Of a stretch of DNA of 8,249 nucleotides, positions 1 through 6,369 are shown piece after piece. The stretch comes from Pseudomonadota bacterium. GTDB lineage: Bacteria > Pseudomonadota > Alphaproteobacteria > Acetobacterales > Acetobacteraceae. The stretch spans positions 1 to 8,249 of the forward strand of contig JAKAZX010000165.1 of the NCBI GenBank assembly GCA_021826485.1. Direction: 5' to 3'. How positions within the stretch are numbered: the first letter of the stretch is position 1; every line of letters begins with the position of its first letter. The notes under the pieces were generated by a model, which was not told where the DNA came from, did no database searches, and saw only the letters and a program-made list of their open reading frames with translations. A program made the translations under genes and the position numbers.

Positions 1-193
1 GCAGCAGGAACAGATCAAGAGCGGCGCGCTCACCGGCTCGCTCGGCCAGCAGCCGTTCCTGCAAGGCTTCTACCCGGTGGTGCAGCTCTATCTGCAGCTC
101 GACCGGCATATCAGCGCCGCCAACCTCGACACCCGCGCGCAGCTTGTCACCAAGGACAACGTCGCGCAGGTCGGCAAGCGGTTCGAGAACTGA
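1..193 (+). CDS. Sugar ABC transporter periplasmic substrate-binding protein, C-terminal fragment
   Basis: Only the last 63 residues are in the window; the reading frame opens at base 2, the start lies upstream, and the gene ends with TGA at 191-193. The visible tail contains GALTGSLGQQPFLQGFYPVV and ends VTKDNVAQVGKRFEN. This resembles the C-terminus of periplasmic binding proteins of the ribose/fructose/xylose class (Peripla_BP_4), where a segment with a conserved Q and GY/GF forms part of the second lobe and a 'VTKDNV' ending is common. Such proteins capture a sugar or sugar-like ligand in the periplasm and deliver it to the permease. The permease gene begins seven bases after the stop, which supports the assignment and an operon. 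The ligand cannot be inferred from this fragment. Confidence 0.85.
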   Translation, partial: QQEQIKSGALTGSLGQQPFLQGFYPVVQLYLQLDRHISAANLDTRAQLVTKDNVAQVGKRFEN

Positions 194-200
194 GCGCGGC

Positions 201-2489
201 ATGACCGACGCGCCGGCGCGGGCGGGCGACACACGGCGCCTGCCCGCGCTGCTGTTCGGCGGATGGGAGGCCGGGCTGCTCGTCTTCATGGCCCTGCTCT
301 ATCTCGCCGGGCTGTGGATCAACCCGCGCTTCTTCGGCTCCGCCTCCGCGCTGTTCGCGGTGCTGCGCGACGCCTCCGTGTTCGGCGTGCTCGCGGTCGG
401 CAGCACCTTCGTCATCGTCAACCGCGAGCTCGATCTTTCGGTCGGCTCGACCGCCGGGCTGTCGGCCACCGTGTTCGCGGTCGCCTTCGCCACTTCCCGC
501 TACGATCTCGGGCCGACGGCGGCGGTGCTGAGCTGCCTCGTGCTCGGCGTGGTGGTCGGGCTGATCAACGGCGTGCTGGTGACGATCCTGCAAGTGCCGG
601 CCTTCATCGCCACGCTGACCATGCTGTTCATCGGCCGCGGCCTGGTGATCGGGCTGACCGGCGGCGACAATATCGGCGTGACCGAAAAAGCCGCGCAGTA
701 TCCCGGCCTGTTCGCGCTCGGCGACGTGAACCGCTTCGGCTTCAACAACCAGATCGTGATCTTCCTGGCGGTCGCCGCGATCGGCGCCATCGTGCTGGCC
801 TATACCCGCGTCGGCTGGACCACGATGGCAACCGGCGGCAACGAACAGGCGGCGCGCTATGCCGGCATCGCCACGCGCTTCGTGCGCATGCGCTCCTACC
901 TGATCTCCTCGGTCTGCGCCGCGCTCGGCGGGCTGATGCTGGCGTTGCAGAACAAGGGCGTCGATTCGTCCTACGGCCTGGGGGCGGAGCTGATCGCCAT
1001 CGCCTCCGTCATCGTCGGCGGCGCCGCGATCACCGGCGGGCGCGGGCGCATGCTCGGCTCCTGCATCGGCGTCGTGTTCGTCGAGCTGGTGGACAAGGTG
1101 CTGCGCGAAGGCGTGCCGATCACCCGCGTGATCGACGTGGGCGGTGAGAAGTTCTCGGTCGCGGCGGTGGCGCAACTACCGCCGGGCGCGGTGCCGGCCG
1201 CGCTGGGCGTGATCCTGCTGATCGCCGTTCTGATCGAACCCTGGCTAGTGCGGCGCCGCGTGGTCGCGCGGCTGTGGGCGCGGCTGCGCGGGCGCACGCC
1301 GCCGCGCGCGCTGGAGATCGGCGGCATCGCGCTGATCGCGCCGGCGACGCGCGGTACCATCGTGCAGGACCGCGCGCTGCACGCCCGCTGGCCGATGACG
1401 TGGCTGCACCGGCGCGATGCGGCGGCGATCCTGCTGGCGGTGGCGCTGTGGCTGTTCGGCATGTGGGCGCGGCCGGATTTCTGGGGCGGGCTGGACAACA
1501 GTTTCACCATCCTGCTTGCGTTCTCGGAAGTCGCGCTGCTCGCCATCGGCATGACCTTCGTGATGGCGGCGGGCGACATCGACCTGTCGGTCGGCTCCGT
1601 GCTGGCGCTGTCGGGGGCGACCGCGGCGTTCCTGATGCACGAAAGCGGCATGGCGCCGCTGCCGGCGGTGCTGATCGCGCTCGCCGTCGGCGTGCTCGCG
1701 GGCGTCATCAACGGCTGGCTGACCACGCGCATGCGCCTGCCGTCGTTCATCGCAACCCTCGGCATGTTCTACATCGCCCGCGGCCTGGGCGCGACGATCG
1801 TCGCCGGGCGGCAGCTTTCCGGTTTCCCCGAGCAGTTCAACCTGATCGGCCGCAACGTCTATGAACTGCTGAGTGCGCTGGGCGTCGCGCCGCAGGGCGG
1901 TTTCGCGCTGGCGCTGGCGCGGGCGGTCAGCGTGCAGACCATCTTCGTCGTGCTGGTGGCGATCGGCGCCGGCATCGTGCTGGCGAAGATGCCTTTCGGG
2001 CAGAAGGTGCTGGCGGTCGGCGGCAGCGAGCGCGCCGCCGCCTATGCCGGCATCAACACCGGCCGCGTGCGCTTCACCGCGCTGGTGTTCGCATCCGTCT
2101 GCGCCGCCTGCGCCGGCATCATCTACATCGCCTTCTACCGCAGCTTCAACCCGACCGCCGGGCAGTTGCGGGAGCTGGACGCCATCGCCTCCGTCATCAT
2201 CGGCGGCGGATCGGTGTTCGGCGGCTATGGCACCATGCTCGGCTCGCTCGCCGGCGCCATGGTCATCACGCTGATCCGCACGCTGCTGTCCCTGCAAATC
2301 CGCTTCGCCGACGGCAGCGTGTTCGTGCTGCCGCCGCAGTGGCTCAACGTGTTCATCGGCGGCATCCTGATCGTCGCGGTGATCGGCGACATCTGGCTGC
2401 GCCAGAACAACATCCTGGCCCGGCTGCGCGGCGCGCGCGGCACCGCCCCGCCGACCCCGGGCAAGCTGATCGCGAGGGAAAGCGCATGA
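201..2489 (+). CDS. Fused double permease of a CUT2-type (RbsC-like) sugar ABC importer
   Basis: This 762-residue inner-membrane protein contains two complete RbsC/FrcC-like permease units (BPD_transp_2 family) in one unbroken frame. Equivalent motifs occur twice: ELDLSVGS (76-83) and DIDLSVGS (459-466); FIATL at 135 and 516; GGNEQAARYAGI (212 on) and GGSERAAAYAGI (607 on); AIASVIVGG (266 on) and AIASVIIGG (661 on). Each unit is about 340-360 residues, the usual size of a single permease, with many hydrophobic segments. They are joined by a basic linker at about 346-405. Family members normally dimerise to form the sugar channel, so this chain probably supplies both halves. ATG 201 was chosen, 7 bases after the upstream stop. 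A longer reading from TTG 144 would overlap the binding-protein gene by 50 bases and add an Arg/Ser-rich stretch unlike a permease start. The 3' end overlaps the ATPase gene by ATGA. Confidence 0.92.
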   Translation: MTDAPARAGDTRRLPALLFGGWEAGLLVFMALLYLAGLWINPRFFGSASALFAVLRDASVFGVLAVGSTFVIVNRELDLSVGSTAGLSATVFAVAFATSRYDLGPTAAVLSCLVLGVVVGLINGVLVTILQVPAFIATLTMLFIGRGLVIGLTGGDNIGVTEKAAQYPGLFALGDVNRFGFNNQIVIFLAVAAIGAIVLAYTRVGWTTMATGGNEQAARYAGIATRFVRMRSYLISSVCAALGGLMLALQNKGVDSSYGLGAELIAIASVIVGGAAITGGRGRMLGSCIGVVFVELVDKVLREGVPITRVIDVGGEKFSVAAVAQLPPGAVPAALGVILLIAVLIEPWLVRRRVVARLWARLRGRTPPRALEIGGIALIAPATRGTIVQDRALHARWPMTWLHRRDAAAILLAVALWLFGMWARPDFWGGLDNSFTILLAFSEVALLAIGMTFVMAAGDIDLSVGSVLALSGATAAFLMHESGMAPLPAVLIALAVGVLAGVINGWLTTRMRLPSFIATLGMFYIARGLGATIVAGRQLSGFPEQFNLIGRNVYELLSALGVAPQGGFALALARAVSVQTIFVVLVAIGAGIVLAKMPFGQKVLAVGGSERAAAYAGINTGRVRFTALVFASVCAACAGIIYIAFYRSFNPTAGQLRELDAIASVIIGGGSVFGGYGTMLGSLAGAMVITLIRTLLSLQIRFADGSVFVLPPQWLNVFIGGILIVAVIGDIWLRQNNILARLRGARGTAPPTPGKLIARESA

Positions 2490-3262
2490 CCACCCCCGTC
2501 GTCGAGATGCGCGGCATCGGCAAGGCTTTCGGCCCGGTCATCGCGTTGCAGGACGTGTCGCTGCACCTGATGCCGGGCGAAATCCTCGGCCTGGTCGGCG
2601 ACAACTCCGCCGGCAAATCGACGTTGATGAAAATTCTCACCGGCGCCTACCAGCGCGATGGCGGGGACGTGCGCATCGACGGGCGGGAGGTGCATTTCCG
2701 CAGCCCGCACGAAAGCCGCGCGCTGGGCATCGAGATGATCTATCAGGACTTCGCGCTGTGCGGCAACATGGATGTCGCGCAGAACATCTTCCTCGGCCGC
2801 TGGCCGCTGCGCTGGGGTCTGTTCGTCAACCGCCGCCGCATGTACCGCGATGCCGAGGCCGACCTCGCGCGGCTGAAGGTCGATGTCAACTCGGTGCAGC
2901 AGAAGGTGGAAAGCCTGTCGGGCGGCCGGCAGCAATCGGTGGCCATCGCGCGTGCCGTCTCCTTCGCGCCGAAAGTGGTGATCTTCGATGAGCCGACCGC
3001 CAACCTGTCGGTGACGGCCACCAACCGGATGCTGGAGACGATGAGCGAGCTGAAGCGCCAGGGGGTCGCGCAGATCATCATCTCCCACCGGCTGACCGAC
3101 ATCTTCGCGGTGGGCGACCGGGTGATGGTGCTGAAGCGCGGGCGCGGCGTCGGCGACCGCTACATCCGCGCGACCAATGAGCGCGAGGTGCTGGAACTGA
3201 TCGTGTCCGGCACGCCGGAAACCGCCTTGACGGCGGAGGAGGCGCAGCGCCGCGCGGCGTGA
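2486..3262 (+). CDS. Sugar ABC transporter ATP-binding protein, single domain (FrcA-like)
   Basis: A 258-residue cytoplasmic ATPase that would power import through the fused permease. Visible elements in order: Walker A GDNSAGKST (38-46), Q-loop YQDF (Q87), signature LSGGRQQ (144-150), Walker B VVIFDEP (164-170, D168 and catalytic E169) and switch histidine H201 in IISHR. It has one nucleotide-binding domain, unlike RbsA/XylG-type ATPases of about 500 residues with two; it is closest in shape to FrcA of fructose importers, so two copies should work per complex. The Walker A loop has Ser where GDNGAGKST is usual, and the D-loop region reads TANLSV rather than TAALGV. The lysine, aspartate, glutamate and histidine needed for hydrolysis are kept. 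The ATG lies within the ATGA overlap with the permease stop, with GAGGG at 2474-2478 seven bases upstream, so translation is probably coupled. Confidence 0.93.
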   Translation: MTTPVVEMRGIGKAFGPVIALQDVSLHLMPGEILGLVGDNSAGKSTLMKILTGAYQRDGGDVRIDGREVHFRSPHESRALGIEMIYQDFALCGNMDVAQNIFLGRWPLRWGLFVNRRRMYRDAEADLARLKVDVNSVQQKVESLSGGRQQSVAIARAVSFAPKVVIFDEPTANLSVTATNRMLETMSELKRQGVAQIIISHRLTDIFAVGDRVMVLKRGRGVGDRYIRATNEREVLELIVSGTPETALTAEEAQRRAA

Positions 3263-3276
3263 CTGATCCGGAAAAG

Positions 3277-3281
3277 GGAGG
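3277..3281 (+). promoter_or_regulatory. Ribosome binding site of the RidA-family gene
   Basis: GGAGG ends five bases before ATG 3287, inside the purine run AGGGAGGG (3275-3282). It is the strongest Shine-Dalgarno match on the plus strand here and fixes the start that includes the hydrophobic leader. Confidence 0.75.
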
Positions 3282-3286
3282 GCGCG

Positions 3287-3766
3287 ATGAACCGATATCT
3301 GACGACCGCCTTGCTGGCCGGCGGCGCGCTGCTGTTCGGCGTGCGTGGCGATGCGCAGCAGCCCGCCGCCCCGGGGCGGACGGCATTGCAGGCGATCGTC
3401 GCGCCGGACCAGTTCAGCATCCCGGTCCCCATCTCCCCGGCCATCCGGGCGGGCCGGCTGGTGTTCGTCGCCGGAATGCCGGGCTTCGACAGCAGCGGGC
3501 GCATCGCTGCGGGTGATTTCGCGGCGCAGATGCGCCAGGCCATGACGAATATCACGCAGGTCCTGGCGGCGGCGGGTGCCGGCTGGGACCGGGTGGCGAA
3601 AGTGGATGTGCTGCTGACGCGGGCCGGCGATTTCGCCGAGATGAATCGCATCTATGCCGGATTCTTCCCCGACCGCCGGTATCCCGCGCGCACCACGGCG
3701 ATCGTCGCGGCGCTGCCGCAACCCACTTCCCTGATCGAAATCGACTGCGAAGCAGTGCTCGATTGA
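3287..3766 (+). CDS. RidA/YjgF/YER057c/UK114-family protein with predicted signal peptide
   Basis: 159 residues. After a leader, the protein matches the RidA fold: SPAIRAGRLVFVAGMPGFD (50-68), a central helix QMRQAMTNITQVLAAAG (81-97), KVDVLLT (105-111), FAEMN (116-120) and the C-terminal PARTTAIVAALPQP (133-146) and LIEIDCEAV. The arginine that binds the substrate carboxylate in active RidA deaminases is present (R135), as is the late glutamate (E151). RidA enzymes hydrolyse reactive enamine/imine intermediates to ketoacids; some relatives have other or unknown roles. The N-terminus has K/R-light positive charge (MNR), a hydrophobic run (LTTALLAGGALLFGV) and a plausible cleavage after GDA (residue 23), so export to the periplasm is likely; most RidA proteins are cytosolic and about 130 residues. 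The gene starts 24 bases after the ATPase gene and is probably cotranscribed with the importer. Its substrate is unknown. Confidence 0.88.
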   Translation: MNRYLTTALLAGGALLFGVRGDAQQPAAPGRTALQAIVAPDQFSIPVPISPAIRAGRLVFVAGMPGFDSSGRIAAGDFAAQMRQAMTNITQVLAAAGAGWDRVAKVDVLLTRAGDFAEMNRIYAGFFPDRRYPARTTAIVAALPQPTSLIEIDCEAVLD

Positions 3767-3833
3767 CCCTGCCCGCCCGCTTGCATCGCTTGCCGACCTG
3801 GGCAACAGGGGTCCCTTCGGAACGGAGTTGACG
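3767..3833. other. 67-base gap between the RidA-family gene and the ThDP-enzyme gene
   Basis: No gene, convincing promoter or terminator is seen. A short stem CCTG/CAGG (3797-3800 with 3806-3809, five-base loop) is present but has no T run after it. The gap is short enough for readthrough from the transporter genes. Confidence 0.5.
3824..3827 (+). promoter_or_regulatory. Ribosome binding site deciding the start of the ThDP-enzyme gene
   Basis: GGAG lies six bases before ATG 3834 but directly abuts the alternative TTG at 3828, leaving no spacer for that codon. This favours the ATG as the start. Confidence 0.65.
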
Positions 3834-5492
3834 ATGCCCCCTGCCCCCGCGCCGCGCCTCGGCGGCCATGTCCTTGCCGATGCCCTGCTGGCCCAGGGCA
3901 TCCGCCACGTCTTTGCGGTGCCGGGCGAGAGCTATCTGGATGTGCTGGACGGGTTCCATGCGGTGCGCGACCGCCTTCACCTCGTCACCTGCCGGTTCGA
4001 GGCGGGGGCGGCCCACATGGCGGAGGTGTGCGGCAAGCTGACCGGCCGGCCCGCCGCCGCCTTCGTCACGCGCGGGCCGGGCGCCTGCCATGCCGCGATC
4101 GGCGTCCACGTGGCGATGCAGGATTCCACGCCGATGCTGCTTTTCGTCGGCCAGATCCCGTTCGCCGAGACCGACCGCGAAAGCTTCCAGGAGGTCGATT
4201 ACCGCCGGATGTTCCAGCCGCTCGCCAAATGGGTGACGCAGATCGACGATGCCGCGCGCATCCCCGAACTGGTCGCGCACGCGGTCGATGTCGCCACCTC
4301 CGGCCGCCCCGGCCCGGTGGTGATCGCGCTGTCGGAGGAGATGCAGAAAACCCGCGTCGCGGTGCCGGACCTGCCGCCCACGCCGCGCGCCCTGGCGCAT
4401 CCCGATCCGGCGGCGCTGATCCGGATGCAGGAAATGCTGGCGGCCAGCCGCCGGCCGCTCGCGATCCTCGGTGGCAATTGGGGCCCGGCGGCACGCGTGG
4501 AACTGGCGGACTGGCTGCGCGGACGGGACATCCCCGTCACCGTCGCGTTCCGCCGCCAGTCGCTGTACGACGGCACGGCGGAGAACTACGCGGGCGATCT
4601 CGGCGTCGGCTCCGACCCCGGGCTGGTCGCCAAGGCGCGGCAGGCCGATCTGGTGCTCGCCTTCGGCACCCGGCTGGGGGAGGCGGTGACGCAGGGCTAC
4701 ACGCTGTTCGATGCGGCCGGCGCCACGCCGATCGTGCATGTGCATCCGGACCCGGCGGAAATCGGCCGTGTGTTCCGCGTCGCCCTCGGTATTCCCGCCG
4801 ATCTCGACGCATTCGCCGCGGCGCTGGTGCGCCTGCCGCCGGTGCCGGTCGCGTGGCGGGACTGGACGCAGGCGCTGCGCGCGCAGCGCCTCGCCTCCTA
4901 TGCGGTGCCGGCGTATCCGGGGCGGCTGAATGTGGCGCAATGCCTGCGCGAGCTGGAAGGGATGCTTGCCGACGACGCGGTGATGACCTGCGATGCCGGC
5001 AATTTCGCCACCTGGCCGCCGCGCTTCATGCATCTCCGGGCGGGCCAGCATTTCCTCGGCCCGACCAACGGCGCGATGGGCTACAGCGTGCCGGCCGCGG
5101 TCGGCGCGGCCATCGCGTTTCCCGGCCGGCAGGTGGTGGCCTTCGTCGGCGACGGCGGCGCGCTGATGACCGGGCAGGAAATCGCCACCGCTATCCATCA
5201 CGGCGCTGCACCGATCGTGCTGGTGTTCAACAACAACATGTACGGCACGATCCGCATGTACCAGGAACGCGCCTATCCCGGCCGCGTCGTCGGCACCGCA
5301 CTGACCAACCCGGATTTCGCCCGCTATGCCGAGGCATTCGGCGCGCATGGGGAGGTGGTGGAGGAAACCGCCCAATTCGCCCCCGCCTTCCGCCGCGCCG
5401 CGGCGAGCGGCCGGCCCGCGGTGATCGAGCTGCGCACCGACCCGGACCAGATCACCACCCGCAGCACGATCGCGCAGTTGCGCCCGCATTAG
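3834..5492 (+). CDS. Thiamine-diphosphate-dependent enzyme, acetolactate-synthase-like
   Basis: 552 residues with the three-domain layout of the IlvB/POX/BFD superfamily: N-terminal pyrimidine-binding domain (about 10-175), central domain (about 190-335, including LGGNWGPAA and LVLAFGTRLGE), and C-terminal pyrophosphate-binding domain (about 365-540). The glutamate that activates the cofactor is E56 in RFEAGAAHMAE, and the ThDP/Mg motif begins GDGG at 439 and ends NNN at 466-468. These enzymes cleave or form C-C bonds next to a carbonyl (decarboxylases, carboligases, oxidases). Compared with biosynthetic acetolactate synthase (RHEQGA), the activating region reads RFEAGA, and no small regulatory subunit gene follows, so a biosynthetic IlvB role is unlikely. 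It resembles a broadly distributed alphaproteobacterial group annotated only as 'thiamine pyrophosphate-binding protein'. It follows the importer and RidA genes and may act on the imported compound; the substrate is unknown. Confidence 0.9.
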   Translation: MPPAPAPRLGGHVLADALLAQGIRHVFAVPGESYLDVLDGFHAVRDRLHLVTCRFEAGAAHMAEVCGKLTGRPAAAFVTRGPGACHAAIGVHVAMQDSTPMLLFVGQIPFAETDRESFQEVDYRRMFQPLAKWVTQIDDAARIPELVAHAVDVATSGRPGPVVIALSEEMQKTRVAVPDLPPTPRALAHPDPAALIRMQEMLAASRRPLAILGGNWGPAARVELADWLRGRDIPVTVAFRRQSLYDGTAENYAGDLGVGSDPGLVAKARQADLVLAFGTRLGEAVTQGYTLFDAAGATPIVHVHPDPAEIGRVFRVALGIPADLDAFAAALVRLPPVPVAWRDWTQALRAQRLASYAVPAYPGRLNVAQCLRELEGMLADDAVMTCDAGNFATWPPRFMHLRAGQHFLGPTNGAMGYSVPAAVGAAIAFPGRQVVAFVGDGGALMTGQEIATAIHHGAAPIVLVFNNNMYGTIRMYQERAYPGRVVGTALTNPDFARYAEAFGAHGEVVEETAQFAPAFRRAAASGRPAVIELRTDPDQITTRSTIAQLRPH

Positions 5493-5507
5493 CGGCGGCG
5501 ACTCCAT

Positions 5508-5537
5508 TCCCTCTCCACCCCCAGGGGTGGAGAGGGA
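5508..5537 (+). terminator. Hairpin with TTTT, probable terminator of the plus-strand operon
   Basis: TCCCTCTCCACCCC (5508-5521) is perfectly complementary to GGGGTGGAGAGGGA (5524-5537), 14 pairs around a 2-base centre that would open to a 4-base loop. After GGG at 5538-5540 comes TTTT (5541-5544). It lies 16 bases past the ThDP-enzyme stop. The T run is short and three bases from the stem, so termination strength is uncertain. On the minus strand the hairpin is followed by AATGG, so it should not be an intrinsic terminator for fabI. It could also be a copy of a dispersed palindromic repeat. Confidence 0.6.
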
Positions 5538-5586
5538 GGGTTTTGCCGGCCCGCCCAATCCCCTTGGGGCCTTCCTTCACACACTC

Positions 5587-6369
5587 TCACGCCATGATGT
5601 TCGCCCCGCCATCGACATAGACCGTGGTGCCGGTCATGCGCCGCGCATAGGGTGTCGCCAGATAGGCGCAGGCGAAGCCGACATCCATGATGTCCACCGG
5701 CTCGCCGACCGGGGCGCGCTGCAATTCGTCGGCCAGCAGCAGGTCGAACCCCTTGAGGCCGGAGGCGGCGCGGGTCTTCAGCGGGCCGGGGGAGATCGGA
5801 TGGACGCGGATGCCGCGATGGCCGAGTTCATAGGCCAGATAGCGGCATGTCGCCTCCAGCGCCGCCTTCACCGGCCCCATGACGTTGTAGTTCGGCACCA
5901 CGACATGCGCGCCGTGATAGCTCATCGCGAACATCGTGCCGCCCTCGGTCATCAGCGGCGCCGCGTGGCGGGCCATGCGGATGAAGGAATGGCAGGAAAT
6001 GTCCATCGCGGTCGCGAACCCCTCGGCCGAGCAGTCCAGCAGGCCGCCTTGCAGATCGTCGCGCGGCGCGAAGGCGATCGAATGCACCAGGCTGTCGAGC
6101 CGCCCCCAGCGCACGCGCACCGCATCGAACACCGCCGCCATCTGGTCCGCATCGGTCACGTCCAGCGGCAGCAGGATCGCCGCGTCCAGCGCCTTCGCCA
6201 GCGGTTCCACGAACGGCCGCGCCTTCTCGTTCAGATAGGTGACGGCAAGTTCGGCGCCGAGTTCGCGGAACGCCCGCGCGCAGCCATAGGCAATCGAGTG
6301 CTCGTTGGCGATGCCGACCACCAGGGCGGTGCGGCCGGCGAGCGGCGGGTTGGGAACGGCAACGGTCAT
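5587..6369 (-). CDS. fabI: Enoyl-[acyl-carrier-protein] reductase (NADH), FabI type
   Basis: 260 residues, the normal FabI length. It catalyses the last reduction of each fatty-acid elongation cycle, enoyl-ACP to acyl-ACP, in the cytosol. Seen in the sequence: the FabI-type nucleotide motif GIANEHSIAYG (19-29), LPLDVTD (67-73), HSIAFAP (96-102), and the catalytic set Y151, Y161 and K168 in the segment SYHGAHVVVPNYNVMGPVK, with the Tyr-10-Tyr-7-Lys spacing of E. coli Y146/Y156/K163. ISPGPLKTRAASG (192-204) covers the substrate loop and GTTVYVDGG the C-terminus. The position equivalent to E. coli G93 is alanine (A99), as in several naturally occurring FabIs. The start overlaps the kinase stop by ATGA and has AAGGAG five bases upstream. 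Last gene of the pta-ack-fabI operon; it may be a secondary copy beside a housekeeping enoyl reductase elsewhere, which this window cannot show. Confidence 0.95.
   Translation of the reverse strand: MTVAVPNPPLAGRTALVVGIANEHSIAYGCARAFRELGAELAVTYLNEKARPFVEPLAKALDAAILLPLDVTDADQMAAVFDAVRVRWGRLDSLVHSIAFAPRDDLQGGLLDCSAEGFATAMDISCHSFIRMARHAAPLMTEGGTMFAMSYHGAHVVVPNYNVMGPVKAALEATCRYLAYELGHRGIRVHPISPGPLKTRAASGLKGFDLLLADELQRAPVGEPVDIMDVGFACAYLATPYARRMTGTTVYVDGGANIMA

Noticed and set aside
144..200. Longer permease start at TTG 144
   Set aside because: It would overlap the binding-protein gene by 50 bases and add 19 Arg/Ser-rich residues; ATG 201 follows the upstream stop by 7 bases.
3828..3833. TTG start, or a TTGACG -35 box, just before the ThDP gene
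   Set aside because: As a start it touches the GGAG motif with no spacer. As a -35 box it would place transcription inside the coding region, and no -10 partner was seen at proper spacing.
2225..3901. Open frame of 558 codons on the minus strand opposite the ATPase and RidA genes
   Set aside because: It spans several well-supported plus-strand genes, has low-complexity His/Arg/Ala-rich composition and shows no family motif.
3834..5492. Sulfoacetaldehyde acetyltransferase (Xsc), feeding acetyl phosphate to the convergent Pta/Ack
   Set aside because: Attractive by neighbourhood, but the genes are on opposite strands, the protein is shorter than I recall for Xsc, and no Xsc-specific feature or sulfonate gene is visible.
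3552..5558. Open frame of 668 codons on the minus strand opposite the ThDP-enzyme gene
   Set aside because: Composition is rich in Arg, His, Gly and Ala with no recognisable domain, as expected for an antisense frame in GC-rich DNA; the plus strand encodes an intact, motif-complete enzyme.
5560..5569. CCCC-TT-GGGG mini-hairpin as a terminator for fabI
   Set aside because: Only four pairs with a two-base loop and no T run on the minus strand.
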